NCBI RefSeq assembly: GCF_963678635.1
Contig: NC_087062.1
Coordinates: 55,628,355 to 55,685,269 of the forward strand
DNA: 56,915 bases
Direction: 5' to 3'
Source of the DNA: Symsagittifera roscoffensis
Taxonomy: Eukaryota > Xenacoelomorpha > Acoela > Convolutidae
Part shown: positions 47,849-56,915 of the stretch, piece by piece
How positions within the stretch are numbered: position 1 is the first letter of the stretch
Layout: every line of letters begins with the position of its first letter
Translations under genes and position numbers: made by a program
Notes under the pieces: generated by a model
Told to the model about the DNA's origin: nothing
Seen by the model: only the letters and a program-made list of their open reading frames with translations
Database searches by the model: none

Positions 47849-47985
47849 TAAAAATTTGAAACAATCGCGAAAATTTAGCACAGTTCAAAAGACGTTGATT
47901 GGAAAATTTTTTTTTGCCCATCGACATTTCAAGCATACGAAAAGGCCCAACACCACAATCAGACCATTGTAAATAAACAATTAAA

Positions 47986-48424
47986 TAGCAGACCAGGGGC
48001 GGATCTAAGATTTTCTCGAGGGGGGGGGGGCGGATTTTCAAAAAATTTTCCAAAATTTTGACGACCTTTTTTTTTAGGTCGACCAAATTGATTTTTCGAG
48101 CTCTACCAAAGTACTGTTTTGCCCCTATTTTGGCAAAATTTTGTGCGCCGCAGGCAAACTTTTGAAAAAACAGTCAAAAAAGCCGTTTTTGGGCACTTTT
48201 TGAAAAATGTTGACAAAAAAATCGCGTTTTTTTGGCGCGCGCTCCCCCTCAAAGTTAGTATATATTGGCGCCAAAGGCGCCTTTAGAAAAATTTTAGGGT
48301 CGGTCGGCCAAAATTGGATTTCCGAAAAAGTATCAAAGGGGGGACCCTTTGGGTCGGCAGGGGGTCGAATCCCTGAGGGGGGGGGGGCGTGCCCCCCCCC
48401 CCTAAATCCGCCCCTGTAGCAGAC
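47986..48424 (-). mobile_element. hAT-type MITE with perfect 8 bp target duplication
   Basis: The element is 47994-48416 (423 bp), inverted relative to and highly similar to the copy at 35370-35786. TAGCAGAC flanks it on both sides (47986-47993, 48417-48424). High similarity and intact duplications suggest fairly recent movement. It sits in the intron of the coiled-coil gene. Confidence 0.95.
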
Positions 48425-48482
48425 CCTGCCGCTACAGCTGCATGAAAAATGACAACGATCAACTTTAACCAAAAAATAGGTT

Positions 48483-49562
48483 GGATGGATGGATTTGTAG
48501 AAGGTTCTAAGGATAGCTGTATGAATAAATAGTTGTTTGAATGATTGGTTTGATGGATGAAAAGATGGATTGAAGGCAGGATGGATAGCTGAATGGATAG
48601 CTGAATGGAAGCATGGATGGCTGCCTAGATGGATGACTAGACGGCTAGTTGGATGGATGGTTGGAGGGATGGATATCTTGAGTCATGGCTGGATCGAAGA
48701 ATGATTGATTGGATCTATGAATGGTTGAATTGATGAGTATGGATGGATGACTAAATGGATGGATGAATGAATGGTTGGTTGGTTGGATGGATGGCTAGAT
48801 GATTGGATGACTTGTTGGTTGAAAGGCTTGTTGGATTGATGGCTTGATATATGACTGGCTGGATGGCTAGATGTTTGAATGATTAATTGGTTGAAAGGCT
48901 ATATGGTCGATCGCTGATATGACTGGCTGGATGGCTACATAGATGGATAGCTAGATTGCATCGCTTGAAGAAAGATTGGTTTGATGGATGAATGAACGGA
49001 TGGCTTGTTAGATGGAGAGATAACTATTGGACTGATGGGATTATCGACATTGAAAGGCTGCGTGGATGACTACTGGGATGCAGAGATGGCACGATCGATG
49101 AACATCTATATCAATGGATTGCTGATTGGATAGATTGATGACAAGATAAATGGATGGTTGATTGGATGGATCATTCGATGTGAATATGGATGGTGGCGTG
49201 ATGGCTGACGGATGTACGGCTGAACCAATGGAGGGCCAGATGCATGGGTGGCATACTGAATGGATAGATGGCTGGTTGGATGGATAGACGCCTGGTTGGA
49301 AGGATGGATGGATAGATTGATGGTTAGATGGATGGATCGCCTGAATAATTAATCGCTTGATGAATGGATGGCTGGACGGATGGATGGCTATAAAGATAGA
49401 TGGCTTGATGGCTGGAGGGATGGACCGATTAAATGATGATAGGCTCAATGGTAAGCTCGCTTGACGAACAATACTCCTGATGGATGCGTTTATGGCTTGA
49501 TCGATGGATTGGTAGGATATCCAAATGGATGGACGGCTTGTTAAATGGATGTACGGATGGCT
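48483..49562 (+). repeat. 1.1 kb GATG-type minisatellite
   Basis: A degenerate array of four-base units (GGAT/GGCT/GATG), best described as GGATGGATGGCT with frequent variants. Because it is nearly free of stop codons on the minus strand, it produces a long Ser/His/Pro/Ile-rich frame that is not a gene. Confidence 0.95.
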
Positions 49563-52229
49563 GATTGGACCAGAGAACACTGAAAGAATCTCAGCAAACA
49601 AAATAAGGGCCATACCTTCAACCCCACGCAGTAACCTTCGACACAGAGGCGGCGCTGCGGATCGCAAACAAGCGAAGAAAATGCAAGAACGAACTCTAAA
49701 CAGGCAAGGCAAAACACCTTGAGAAAAATTAGTATCACGATCTCACATCTGCTCCACTACCGCTTGTATTTTTAGTAACACTAGCCACCAATGGAATAGC
49801 TACAGTTTTTATCAAACTGCCAAAACTCCGCGCCAAAAACTCGACCAAAAAAAACTAAATTCGACTAAAACATTGATTCAATGTTCCGGATTTGAATCTA
49901 ATGCTGCATTCATCTGTTTTAAAATTTTTAATCATGCGTATTTTCAAAAAAAAAAGAATTGATCCCAAAACCCTAGTAATTTCACTTTTTCCATTGAAGT
50001 CTATCTCAGATTTGGCAAGGTAGTTTTCGAAAAAGTAAAAAAGATTCCAAAAAACGATAAAAAAACTCAAAAACTTGACTTTTCTTAAGTTCATTAACTT
50101 TTCTGTACTGAGGCAATGGGACAGCCTTTTGTGCATGGAAGACGTCCAATTCCTGATTTTTGGACTGAACTCGTGACATCAGACTAAGCTACTAAATTTT
50201 CGAGAATGAAGAAAATTCTAAAACAGTTTAAAAAATCAAAAAAGGATTTTTCCGAAATCAATATCCGCTCTTTTACACATAAAATAAAGACAAAAAAGAT
50301 TGCTCAGGTAAAACTTAAGTACCATGTTAGTTTGTTTGAAATATCAACCTCAGAATCAGCAGGTTGGTTGTTAAAAAAAGGTTTCAAAAAACGGGCAAGA
50401 ATTCAAAAATTGCACATTTTCTGAAGCCAATCTTATTTTCAAAACCCAGCACACAGCCACTTGGACAGCGAAGATTCCCATAACTGATTGTTTAAGTTTC
50501 GGTTAAACTTTAGGTAAGAGCCGCTTGAGAGGGGGATATCCCCATATATGATTATTTTGATTGAAACTCTCTCAGATTTGTGCACTTCATATTAGAGAAA
50601 ATGCAGAAATTCCAAACAAATAGGTCGAAAATCTCTCTACTGAAACTTTCGAACGCCGTAGAACGTGGGGTGAAAAGAGACTAGCGAAAAAAGCAGGCAC
50701 ATAAAAGAGCAGCCGATCCAATTTTTTATTGGTACCTTTTTTGAAAAACTGTAGTTTGAGAAAAATTAAAACTTCTGCAAAAAATGCATAACTTTTCCAA
50801 AGCGTAGCAAAAAACCCATACATTTTTATGATACCTGTTTTATTTCTCAAACAGAACCTAACACTAACCAAAAACAAAGCCGCAACAAATGCTCTTAAAT
50901 TGCGTATTCATAAATAAACTTGAACATGATTAAATTGCAATATAACGGAAGTTCCACAATAGTTCCACCAAAACTTTTTGTGAGAGACTTAGGTTAGAAA
51001 AAAAGTGCCTCATAATAAAAACACTACGTTTCACATGTGTAATCACACCGCCATGAGATCAAATGTTTCTAAATTTGAAAAATTTACGACTAAGCTTTAG
51101 AAACTTTTGATAAATCAAAAAACATCACATCTCGAAAAACAAAAAAAATTGAGGAATCATACATATGTACATATCTGCAACAGCTGGGAGTATCCTGGCA
51201 TCACACAATTTCAAATTCACACAAACTCAAACTTCAGAAATTTTATAAACACTTTAAACATTGCATTTTTTTTGAAAGTTTCGACTAATCATTAAAACGC
51301 CACTTCACGGAAAATAAAAGGCGTTGAGCAGTCACAAATAAAGTTGTGACCTGCAAACCCTGGGATCATCTTGACAGCACGCAACAAGAGGGTTTCGAAT
51401 TTCAAAAATTTTGAATTTAAAGTGTTTTAAATCTAAGTTTTTAAAAAACTTTTTAAGAAAACATTAAAAATGTTATTTCTCCGAAAATAGAAGGATTGGA
51501 GCAGCCATATTTGGAGGCAAGATTTGAAACTCCTCAAAGTACCCTGAAAGCACACCATTAAAGGGTTAGAATATTCAAAGTTTGAAATCACACAAATTGT
51601 CATACCCCAAAACTGAAATGTTTCAGGCATTCAGTTTTGGATGCCAACTTCGCAACTCCTGGGAGAACCCTGATAGCACCCCGTCATAGGGTTGCTACTT
51701 TCAAATTTGAAAAAAAGAAACGCTGGAGCGAAAAACGCTCATTACATGATGTAAAGATGAATGAATCACATCTTTACACTACCCTACACTGCGCACCCCT
51801 CCTTATCCCCATGCTGCATCACACTTGCATTACATTTGGGCCTTTCAAGTGACCTAGCATTCATAAACGGGAAAATCGAAAAAAAACTCAGCGTGGCATT
51901 ATACGATATAGCTTAAACATGAAAAATTCTTTCAATAAACATGCAATATTGCTTAAAAAACTTAAACATGGTGAGATAAGCGTCAAACGCATTTAAAAAC
52001 ATTATAAATATAAATAGATTATAGATAGATACATATTCTTTCAGGGTGACTCTTGAGTTTTTTTAAGTCTCTGCAATCGAATAAGTTCTGCTCAGAAATA
52101 TTTAATTTTGATGTTATAATAAATATCCATCCCTTCTTTACTTATGTGACCGAATGGATACCTTGTTTCGTGAAGCTTACAATGCATGCACTCTCTTTTA
52201 TTGTTTTCAAAAAGGAAAAGGGATGATGC
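49563..52229. other. Intron interior without a recognised feature
   Basis: AT-rich. Short frames of up to 96 codons on both strands have no protein character. The stretch around 49640-49840 shares GCAAACAAGCGAA and CTAGCCACCAAT with 53050-53340 and 43230-43540. Confidence 0.4.
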
Positions 52230-52243
52230 TAAGTTCTCCTTGC

Positions 52244-52375
52244 CTTTCCGAGGTTGACCTGTTCGTTCATCTTGGCATTGTACATCTCCCTCAGTGTGTT
52301 TTTCTTGGCAGTTGGGTCTGAGGAAGTGTACGCTTTCAACTCCTTCTTCACTTGCTCATCCTCAAACGTCAACTT
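52244..52375 (-). CDS. Unidentified coiled-coil protein, penultimate coding exon
   Basis: Seen: a minus-strand acceptor (GTGTTTCAG) is followed by 44 open codons, starting KLTFEDEQVKKELKAY and ending MYNAKMNEQVNLGK. Like the 47172 exon it is charged, helical and G+C-richer than its surroundings. After AAG the sequence is GCAAGG, which fits the GC-AG donor consensus. No GT donor lies before the in-frame TAG at 52230-52232. Using the GC donor joins phase 0 to phase 0 with the exon at 47363 and continues the coiled coil. Reading through instead would add only A-R-R-T and stop. Inference: this is the second-to-last coding exon of one gene whose upstream exons lie to the right, possibly beyond the window. 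Function unknown. Confidence 0.75.
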
Positions 52376-52447
52376 CTGAAACACGTCAATAGTGATAACA
52401 CGTCAATATTGATTAAATTTTCCGATTAAACTAACTAAATCAAAAGT

Positions 52448-52765
52448 TTCAAAGAAAAACATAGCCAACAGACAGTTGGAAAAGAGTCAATGAAGGCACG
52501 TAACTTAACCCATAAAACTATGGATAAAATTAATCCAATTTGAGAAAACTGGATCAAAAGGTAAATTTTATATTCCGAAGAGAAAATTAAATTCCACTTT
52601 AGAAACCTTTACACTTTTGCTGTTTGGTAGAGTTTGCCTTTTTTTCACAACGAAAAGGAGCTGAACTTAAAAAGAAATCAAAAATCAAACCTCCGAAAAG
52701 TAAATGTGAGCCTGAACAAGTTTTAAGACTTCCTGAAAAAAAAATAATCGTGACCTATATAAGAG
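52448..52765 (+). repeat. Local repeat L, copy 4
   Basis: CATAGCCAACAGACAGTTGG, AATTTGAGAAAACTGGATCA, AGAGAAAATTAAATTCCAC, ACACTTTTGCTGTTTGG and TCGTGACCTATATAAGAG are in family order. Confidence 0.75.
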
Positions 52766-53050
52766 ACTGAACTACGCTGGGAAATCTACAAATTGGAATC
52801 CACTTTCGAAACTGGAATTCGATCACGTTGTTTGTTACCTATACACTTTTGCTGTTCGATAGTGGAGTTTGCTTCCCTTTTGAGAAAGGAAATGAACGAA
52901 CAGATCTTATTTAAAAAAATAATCAACCAAACCACAAAAACTCGAACTTGAGCGAGAACAAACTGTTAGAATTTTCAAAAAAAAACTAACGATTAAAAAA
53001 TCATCACAGCCTATATGAGAGTCTTCACTGCTTTCACTGACTCCTAAACA
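52766..53050 (+). repeat. Local repeat L, copy 5 (3' half), tandem to copy 4
   Basis: CGCTGGGAAATCTACAAATT, TTCGATCACGTTGTTTGTTA, ACACTTTTGCTGTTCGATAG and ATCACAGCCTATATGAGAG. It directly follows copy 4, so the two form a tandem pair. Confidence 0.7.
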
Positions 53051-53369
53051 CAAGCGTAGCTGCACTTCACAAACAAGCGAAATACGCCAAGAAGTAGCTT
53101 TAAAAGGGTCATAAAAATAGGCAAGAAAAAAAAGAAAGTAAAAATGAGTTTTGAAAGATGAATGAACTCCCCGGAACTCAAACCTCAATCCTCTGACACC
53201 AAAACACTAAATTACTCTGCCGTCCATATCTGTACCAATGGATCTTACAGAAACAAAAAACAATTCATTAATTAATTGGAGAATACATGCTATTAAACTG
53301 CCAATACTATGCAACAAGTGCCACCAAAATGAGCCTTTTTTCGAGTTGGGTAGTGCAAGTTCGGGTAGT

Positions 53370-53800
53370 TTAAAAACAGCCGACAGACAGATGACAAAGT
53401 GTCAATGACCCCGAATATTTTGGAAACACTTGCAAAGGATTAATATTATGACCTTAAGACCTCTGAATCGGCCTTTAAAAAGTTTTTTGATTGACACTTT
53501 CATGACTAAACTAAATCAATTAAAGCAATCTAAATGAAAAGTTTGCTTGTATTCAGCTGGAAAATTTAGTAAGTAAAATCCATTTTTGAAACAGGTTCAA
53601 TCAAATTTTTTTGCACCATTTATATTTTCGTTGTTGGAGAGAGCGTAATTTGGCTTCCATTTAATGAATGTATTAAAACAGAAATCAAAATTCAAACGTT
53701 GAAAAACAAATTTGAATGTAAACAGTTTCCAGCCTGACAAAAACGAAAGAAAAATCAACACAACCCTAATAAATATCTTTACTACGTACATTCATTGACA
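53370..53800 (+). repeat. Local repeat L, copy 6
   Basis: AGCCGACAGACAGATGACAA, TTGATTGACACTTTCATGAC, TCAGCTGGAAAATTTAGTAA and TTTGAAACAGGTTCAATCAAA. It is strongly decayed and ends just upstream of the fucosyltransferase-like gene. Confidence 0.55.
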
Positions 53801-53953
53801 GCTAAAAATTTATTGTTATAAGCATCAACAAACAAAAACAAAAATATATTATGAAAAAAAAATACAAGTGTCATAAACCATTAGCTAAACAGGTTGCAAT
53901 TTCTTTCTTTTATTTATTGTAGCTCACTTCTCAGTCTTCGTATCTCGTAAAAA

Positions 53954-55314
53954 ATGCATCATACCGGTGTTATTTTCACTCCAGTGATTTCTGTTTGTTT
54001 GTTTCACCTTCTCATCAAAATGAGGATAAGACTAATACGCCAATTTTTTGTGACTGTTTTAATAATTTTCCTTATATTTCTTTTTAATTCATTTTTCTTG
54101 CAGCCAGCTTCGAGAGAAACTTATCAAGAAGCACTTCTATGGCCATCGATGAAAACATCAACAGAAACAAATTTGTTAAATTCACAAAAAACTGATAAAA
54201 AATCCCTTTCAGAGCCATTTAAGTTTTTAATATTTGTGAGAATAAAGAAAGCAGCTCTTAGTATTCTTTATAAATTTTCTAGTGGAAGCTCTTTAATCTC
54301 CAGTATTATCCACTCTAAAATAGCCATTGAATTCATTTCAAAAAATGCGGTCTCACTAGAATTAGATGATAATTCATTACTGTCAAAATTACAGATCATT
54401 TACAACACAAGCATGTTTACACCGGAGAACTACAGTCGTGTTATATCTGCCAAAGAAAACGATCAACTAACTACTGCAATTATCAAAAATTTAGGACACT
54501 GGTTCGTCGAATTAAGAGAACACAACTTACAAAATTCACATGAACATCGAAATTGGTGCAAACAAAACCTCAAATTAGAGCAGGAAAACATTCGTGAAGA
54601 AATTTTAGGCCTTCAATTTGGAACGCAGTGCGAAATATCGAAAGATATGATTGTCGTTCCCAATGCCTTAAGCGCATGTGGTTTTTCTTGCACTATGCAC
54701 CGCTTAGCCCACTGCGTGCATTTAGGGTTGACACTTAAAGCACCCTGCCTTATTGACGATAGTAAATTTCCATATGGTGCCGGAAACTTCAGAAACTTCT
54801 TCTCAAACTCAAAAAACTGTGCTGGTATTCGTAGAAAGCGCATTATCTTTTTTTCACCATTATTAAAGGTTGAAAAATATAGAACAATGGGATTTCCAGC
54901 TTTACCTAAAAATATCATGGAAAAGCTCAAGTTTTGCCACGAAGACTTACCCGCTTGGTATTTTGGCGTTATTCATAGTACTCTTCAAGAACTTTCAGAA
55001 GATACCTCAGAAAAAGTACGGCAATTAATTTCTTCAACAAAAATTCCTCAAAATCAAAGTTTCGTGACAGTGCATATTCGAAGTACAGACAAAATTTTTC
55101 ACCAAACTATTTTTCATGCCTCGGATTATCTACGTTACGCTAGCTTAGCGTCACTGTTTTTCGGCCGAAATTTCTCGGAAATCACGAATTATTGGATAGC
55201 AACTGATTCTCAGCATAATGTTTTCGATTTTTATAACCAGCAATCAGCCAAAAAAGTGAAATTATACAGTGTGAGCCAACGAACATACAACGAACTAAAT
55301 TTCGCTACCGAGAG
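53954..55314 (+). CDS. GT23-type (FUT8-like) alpha-1,6-fucosyltransferase, large 5' exon
   Basis: Seen: a 453-codon frame from ATG at 53954. A second ATG (residue 23, 54020) directly precedes a basic stretch and a hydrophobic segment (residues 31-49), giving a type II Golgi membrane topology; either start is possible. Residues 242-254 (C-G-F-S-C-x-x-H-x7-C) match the FUT8 C-G-x-x-C-x-x-H motif. Residues 370-380 (FVTVHIRSTDK) match FUT8 motif I, and YWIATDSQ matches the YLATDD strand. Additional cysteines lie at 202 and 226. Known: FUT8 transfers fucose from GDP-fucose to the core GlcNAc of N-glycans. Odd: the second Arg of motif I is Ser377, and the position of the FUT8 catalytic Glu is Gln384. 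The frame reads on to TAA at 55342, but GAGAG/GTACTT at 55310-55320 looks like a splice donor just before the expected last GDP-fucose-binding motif. No SH3 region or downstream exon was found. Confidence 0.83.
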
Positions 55315-55461
55315 GTACTTATGTCCACTGGAAACTAATTAAATGTAATTTTCCGCGCCGAGACACTTTTTGCTTAAAAATTTTCAATTTTTCTCGATAT
55401 GCTAAACAAAGAGGCTATACCTTTCTTCGCGTTAGCATACAAAAAAAACAGAATAGTTTGA

Positions 55462-56320
55462 AACACATAGCCAACAGACAGTTGGAAAAGAGTCCATGAA
55501 CGCAAGGAAACGAAAAAAAAAGAAAAAATGACTTGCTTTTCGACCAAACTTCAAGTTCAAAGCAAAAATATATGGCTTTACAGCTCTTTGAATTTCAAGA
55601 ATTATTTCTGATTGACTTTATAGTTGAGCACAGCAAACTTTAAGAAGGATATATTGTCCAAACCATTGTATAAGTTAATTTATATTTGTTTGATAAACAA
55701 AAAAGTAGTTTTTACTACATAAAATACCAACATTTTATTTAAAAACAATTTTTGAACGGTTTACAATTTTTTATGGACAATATACCCTTCTTAAAGTTTG
55801 TTGGGCTACGTAAGGGGCTCGCTTTGATATAATTATGTCTATGATTGACTGGGTATTTTTGGCGTAATTTCTGATTAACTAAGAAAAGCTAAAAATACCC
55901 ATTTTTGGGGTAAAATTTTGGGCCCGAATTTCGCAAAACAAATTACACCATATTAATTTTGCTGAAATTTTAAGCAAGTTTTGTCTTTATAAATTTTCAC
56001 CTAAACTCAACCCAATTTGAGAAAAACGCTTTTGACCGGTTAATTTAAACCAGCACTGTAGAAGTCGATCACATTTTTCGTGACCTGTACACTTTCGTAA
56101 TTGAAGAGCGCAACTTACCTAACTTTTAGCTGATTAAATTGAAATGAAATCAAATTGTGCATATATACCTAGAAGCTTTCATAAATGCATTAATATGTAT
56201 GAATGCGCTTCGGTAAAATTTAAGAACTAAAAGATTTTTCCTGAAAAAAAAAACGAAAAAAAAAAACAACGACCATTATAAGAGTCTGAACTACATTTAT
56301 CGACTCTTAAAAAAATGGTG
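55462..56320 (+). repeat. Local repeat L, copy 7, split by repeat P
   Basis: The left part 55462-55630 has ACATAGCCAACAGACAGTTGG and TTTCAAGAATTATTTCTGATT. The right part 56058-56320 resumes with AAGTCGATCACATTTTTCGTG and ACGACCATTATAAGAGTCTG. The intervening DNA is the second copy of repeat P. Confidence 0.65.
55634..56057 (+). repeat. Palindrome-bearing repeat family P, copy 2
   Basis: Inner inverted arms AAACTTTAAGAAGGATATAT and ATATACCCTTCTTAAAGTTT (about 55643 and 55778) flank a third palindrome, AAAAGTAGTTTTTACTACAT. The right half aligns with 19990-20255 and ends TTAATTTAAACCAGCACTGT. Confidence 0.65.
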
Positions 56321-56493
56321 GAGATGACCAGGAAAAAAATATTTTGGCTTTGCAACAAAAATTTGGTTGCATTGAAAAGAACAAAGTTCAGCATAGACTA
56401 GGATGTGACATACATTTCAAGAGTCAATAAATTTTTCTTTGAGCCAAATGAAATTGGAAAAAGTTGTCTTTGATGTAAACCAATAGCGAAGCG

Positions 56494-56600
56494 CAGGCGC
56501 AGATCAAAAATATCCTCAAAGGTGGGTGGGCAAACTTTCAAAAAAAATTAAACAGAACTTTTAAAATTTGTCGAGCTCGATTTTAGACAAATCAAGGCAA
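56494..56600 (-). mobile_element. Possible remnant of the hAT-type MITE
   Basis: CAGGCGCAGATCAAAAATATC, CTCAAAGGTGGGTGGG and GAGCTCGATTTTAGACAAATC resemble the C-rich end of the copy at 47994 in order and spacing. Too decayed to be sure. Confidence 0.35.
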
Positions 56601-56714
56601 AAGTGACGTTTTATCTGTGATTTAAAATAACGAGCTGAGCTCCAAACTTATGTGTGATTTTCTCGGTATTCGAACAAAATTTCTTCTGGAGATCTAAGAC
56701 AAGATAAAGTCCAA

Positions 56715-56915
56715 AAAAGCCAACAGACATTTGGAAAAGAGTCATGAACGCATGAAAACAGAAAAAAAAATACTGACTTGTTTCTTGAAAAAAAAAATCA
56801 AATTTCGAAGTATACGACATTAAAGATATTTGAGTTTCAAGAACAAATTATTGTTCACACTTTGAATATAAAAATAACTCAATTCGAGAAAACTTAATCA
56901 ATAGGTAAATTTATT
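56715..56915 (+). repeat. Local repeat L, copy 8, cut by the window edge
   Basis: AAGCCAACAGACATTTGGAA, TTTCAAGAACAAATTATTGTT and AATTCGAGAAAACTTAATCA, then AATAGGTAAATT at the edge. Confidence 0.7.

Larger units (their letters stand above)
47364..52243 (-). other. Putative 4.88 kb GC-AG intron of the coiled-coil gene
   Basis: Inferred from the two flanking exons. The donor is AAG/GCAAGG and the acceptor TTTTCAG. The intron holds a decayed copy of the local repeat (about 47436-47848), a hAT-type MITE with perfect target duplication (47994-48416) and a 1.1 kb GATG-type minisatellite (48483-49562). The right half (49563-52243) has no feature I can identify apart from a stretch around 49640-49840 that resembles part of the local repeat. 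Confidence 0.6.

Noticed and set aside
49041-49712. 223-codon minus-strand frame rich in Ser, His, Pro and Ile
   Set aside because: It lies almost entirely in the GATG-type minisatellite, whose units lack stop codons in this frame. The repetitive composition is a by-product of the DNA repeat.

Overview
This is a window of AT-rich, repeat-dense, intron-bearing nuclear DNA from an animal. The evidence for an animal is a Cys-loop ligand-gated ion channel gene with GT-AG introns, a GT23-type (FUT8-like) alpha-1,6-fucosyltransferase, and a coiled-coil gene split by a long intron. Nothing in the sequence fixes the phylum. There are no bacterial operons, rRNA genes, CRISPR arrays or convincing tRNA genes. 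A 200-base N run at 25482-25681 marks an assembly gap.

Only three genes can be supported. (1) Minus strand, 29650 down to 28552: the first two coding exons of a Cys-loop receptor subunit (signal peptide and first part of the extracellular ligand-binding domain). The Cys-loop and membrane exons were not found. (2) Minus strand, 52375-52244 and 47363-47172: the last two coding exons of an unidentified coiled-coil protein, joined across a 4.9 kb intron that appears to use a GC donor. (3) Plus strand, 53954 to about 55314: a large single exon for a membrane-anchored FUT8-like fucosyltransferase, ending at a probable splice donor before the last part of the catalytic domain. It may lie antisense within the coiled-coil gene.

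The rest is mostly mobile or tandem DNA. From 1.8 to 43 kb the main component is a set of related 0.5-0.8 kb elements whose ends look like non-autonomous Helentron/Helitron2 elements: an inverted repeat at the 5' tip, a matching one set back from the 3' tip, then a GC-rich hairpin and a CTTGTT end. Some are joined exactly head to tail. Two form 650 bp arms of a large inverted repeat (10.9-13.7 kb), and one lies in a 1.2 kb tandem duplication that runs into the gap. Four copies of a hAT-type MITE (termini CAGGGGCGGAT) are present, two with perfect 8 bp target duplications, and one sits in the receptor intron. Another MITE at 651-1092 also has a perfect 8 bp target duplication. Other structures are a foldback element at 6.64-7.40 kb, a 1.17 kb inverted-repeat element full of ATAATCTGTAG units at 40.0-41.2 kb, a 1.1 kb GATG-type minisatellite at 48.5-49.6 kb, and a decayed repeat family clustered between 45 and 57 kb.

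The genes do not form an operon or pathway. The strongest leads for follow-up are the Helentron-like families with co-varying ends, the FUT8-like protein with changes at catalytic positions, and the GC-AG intron of the coiled-coil gene.
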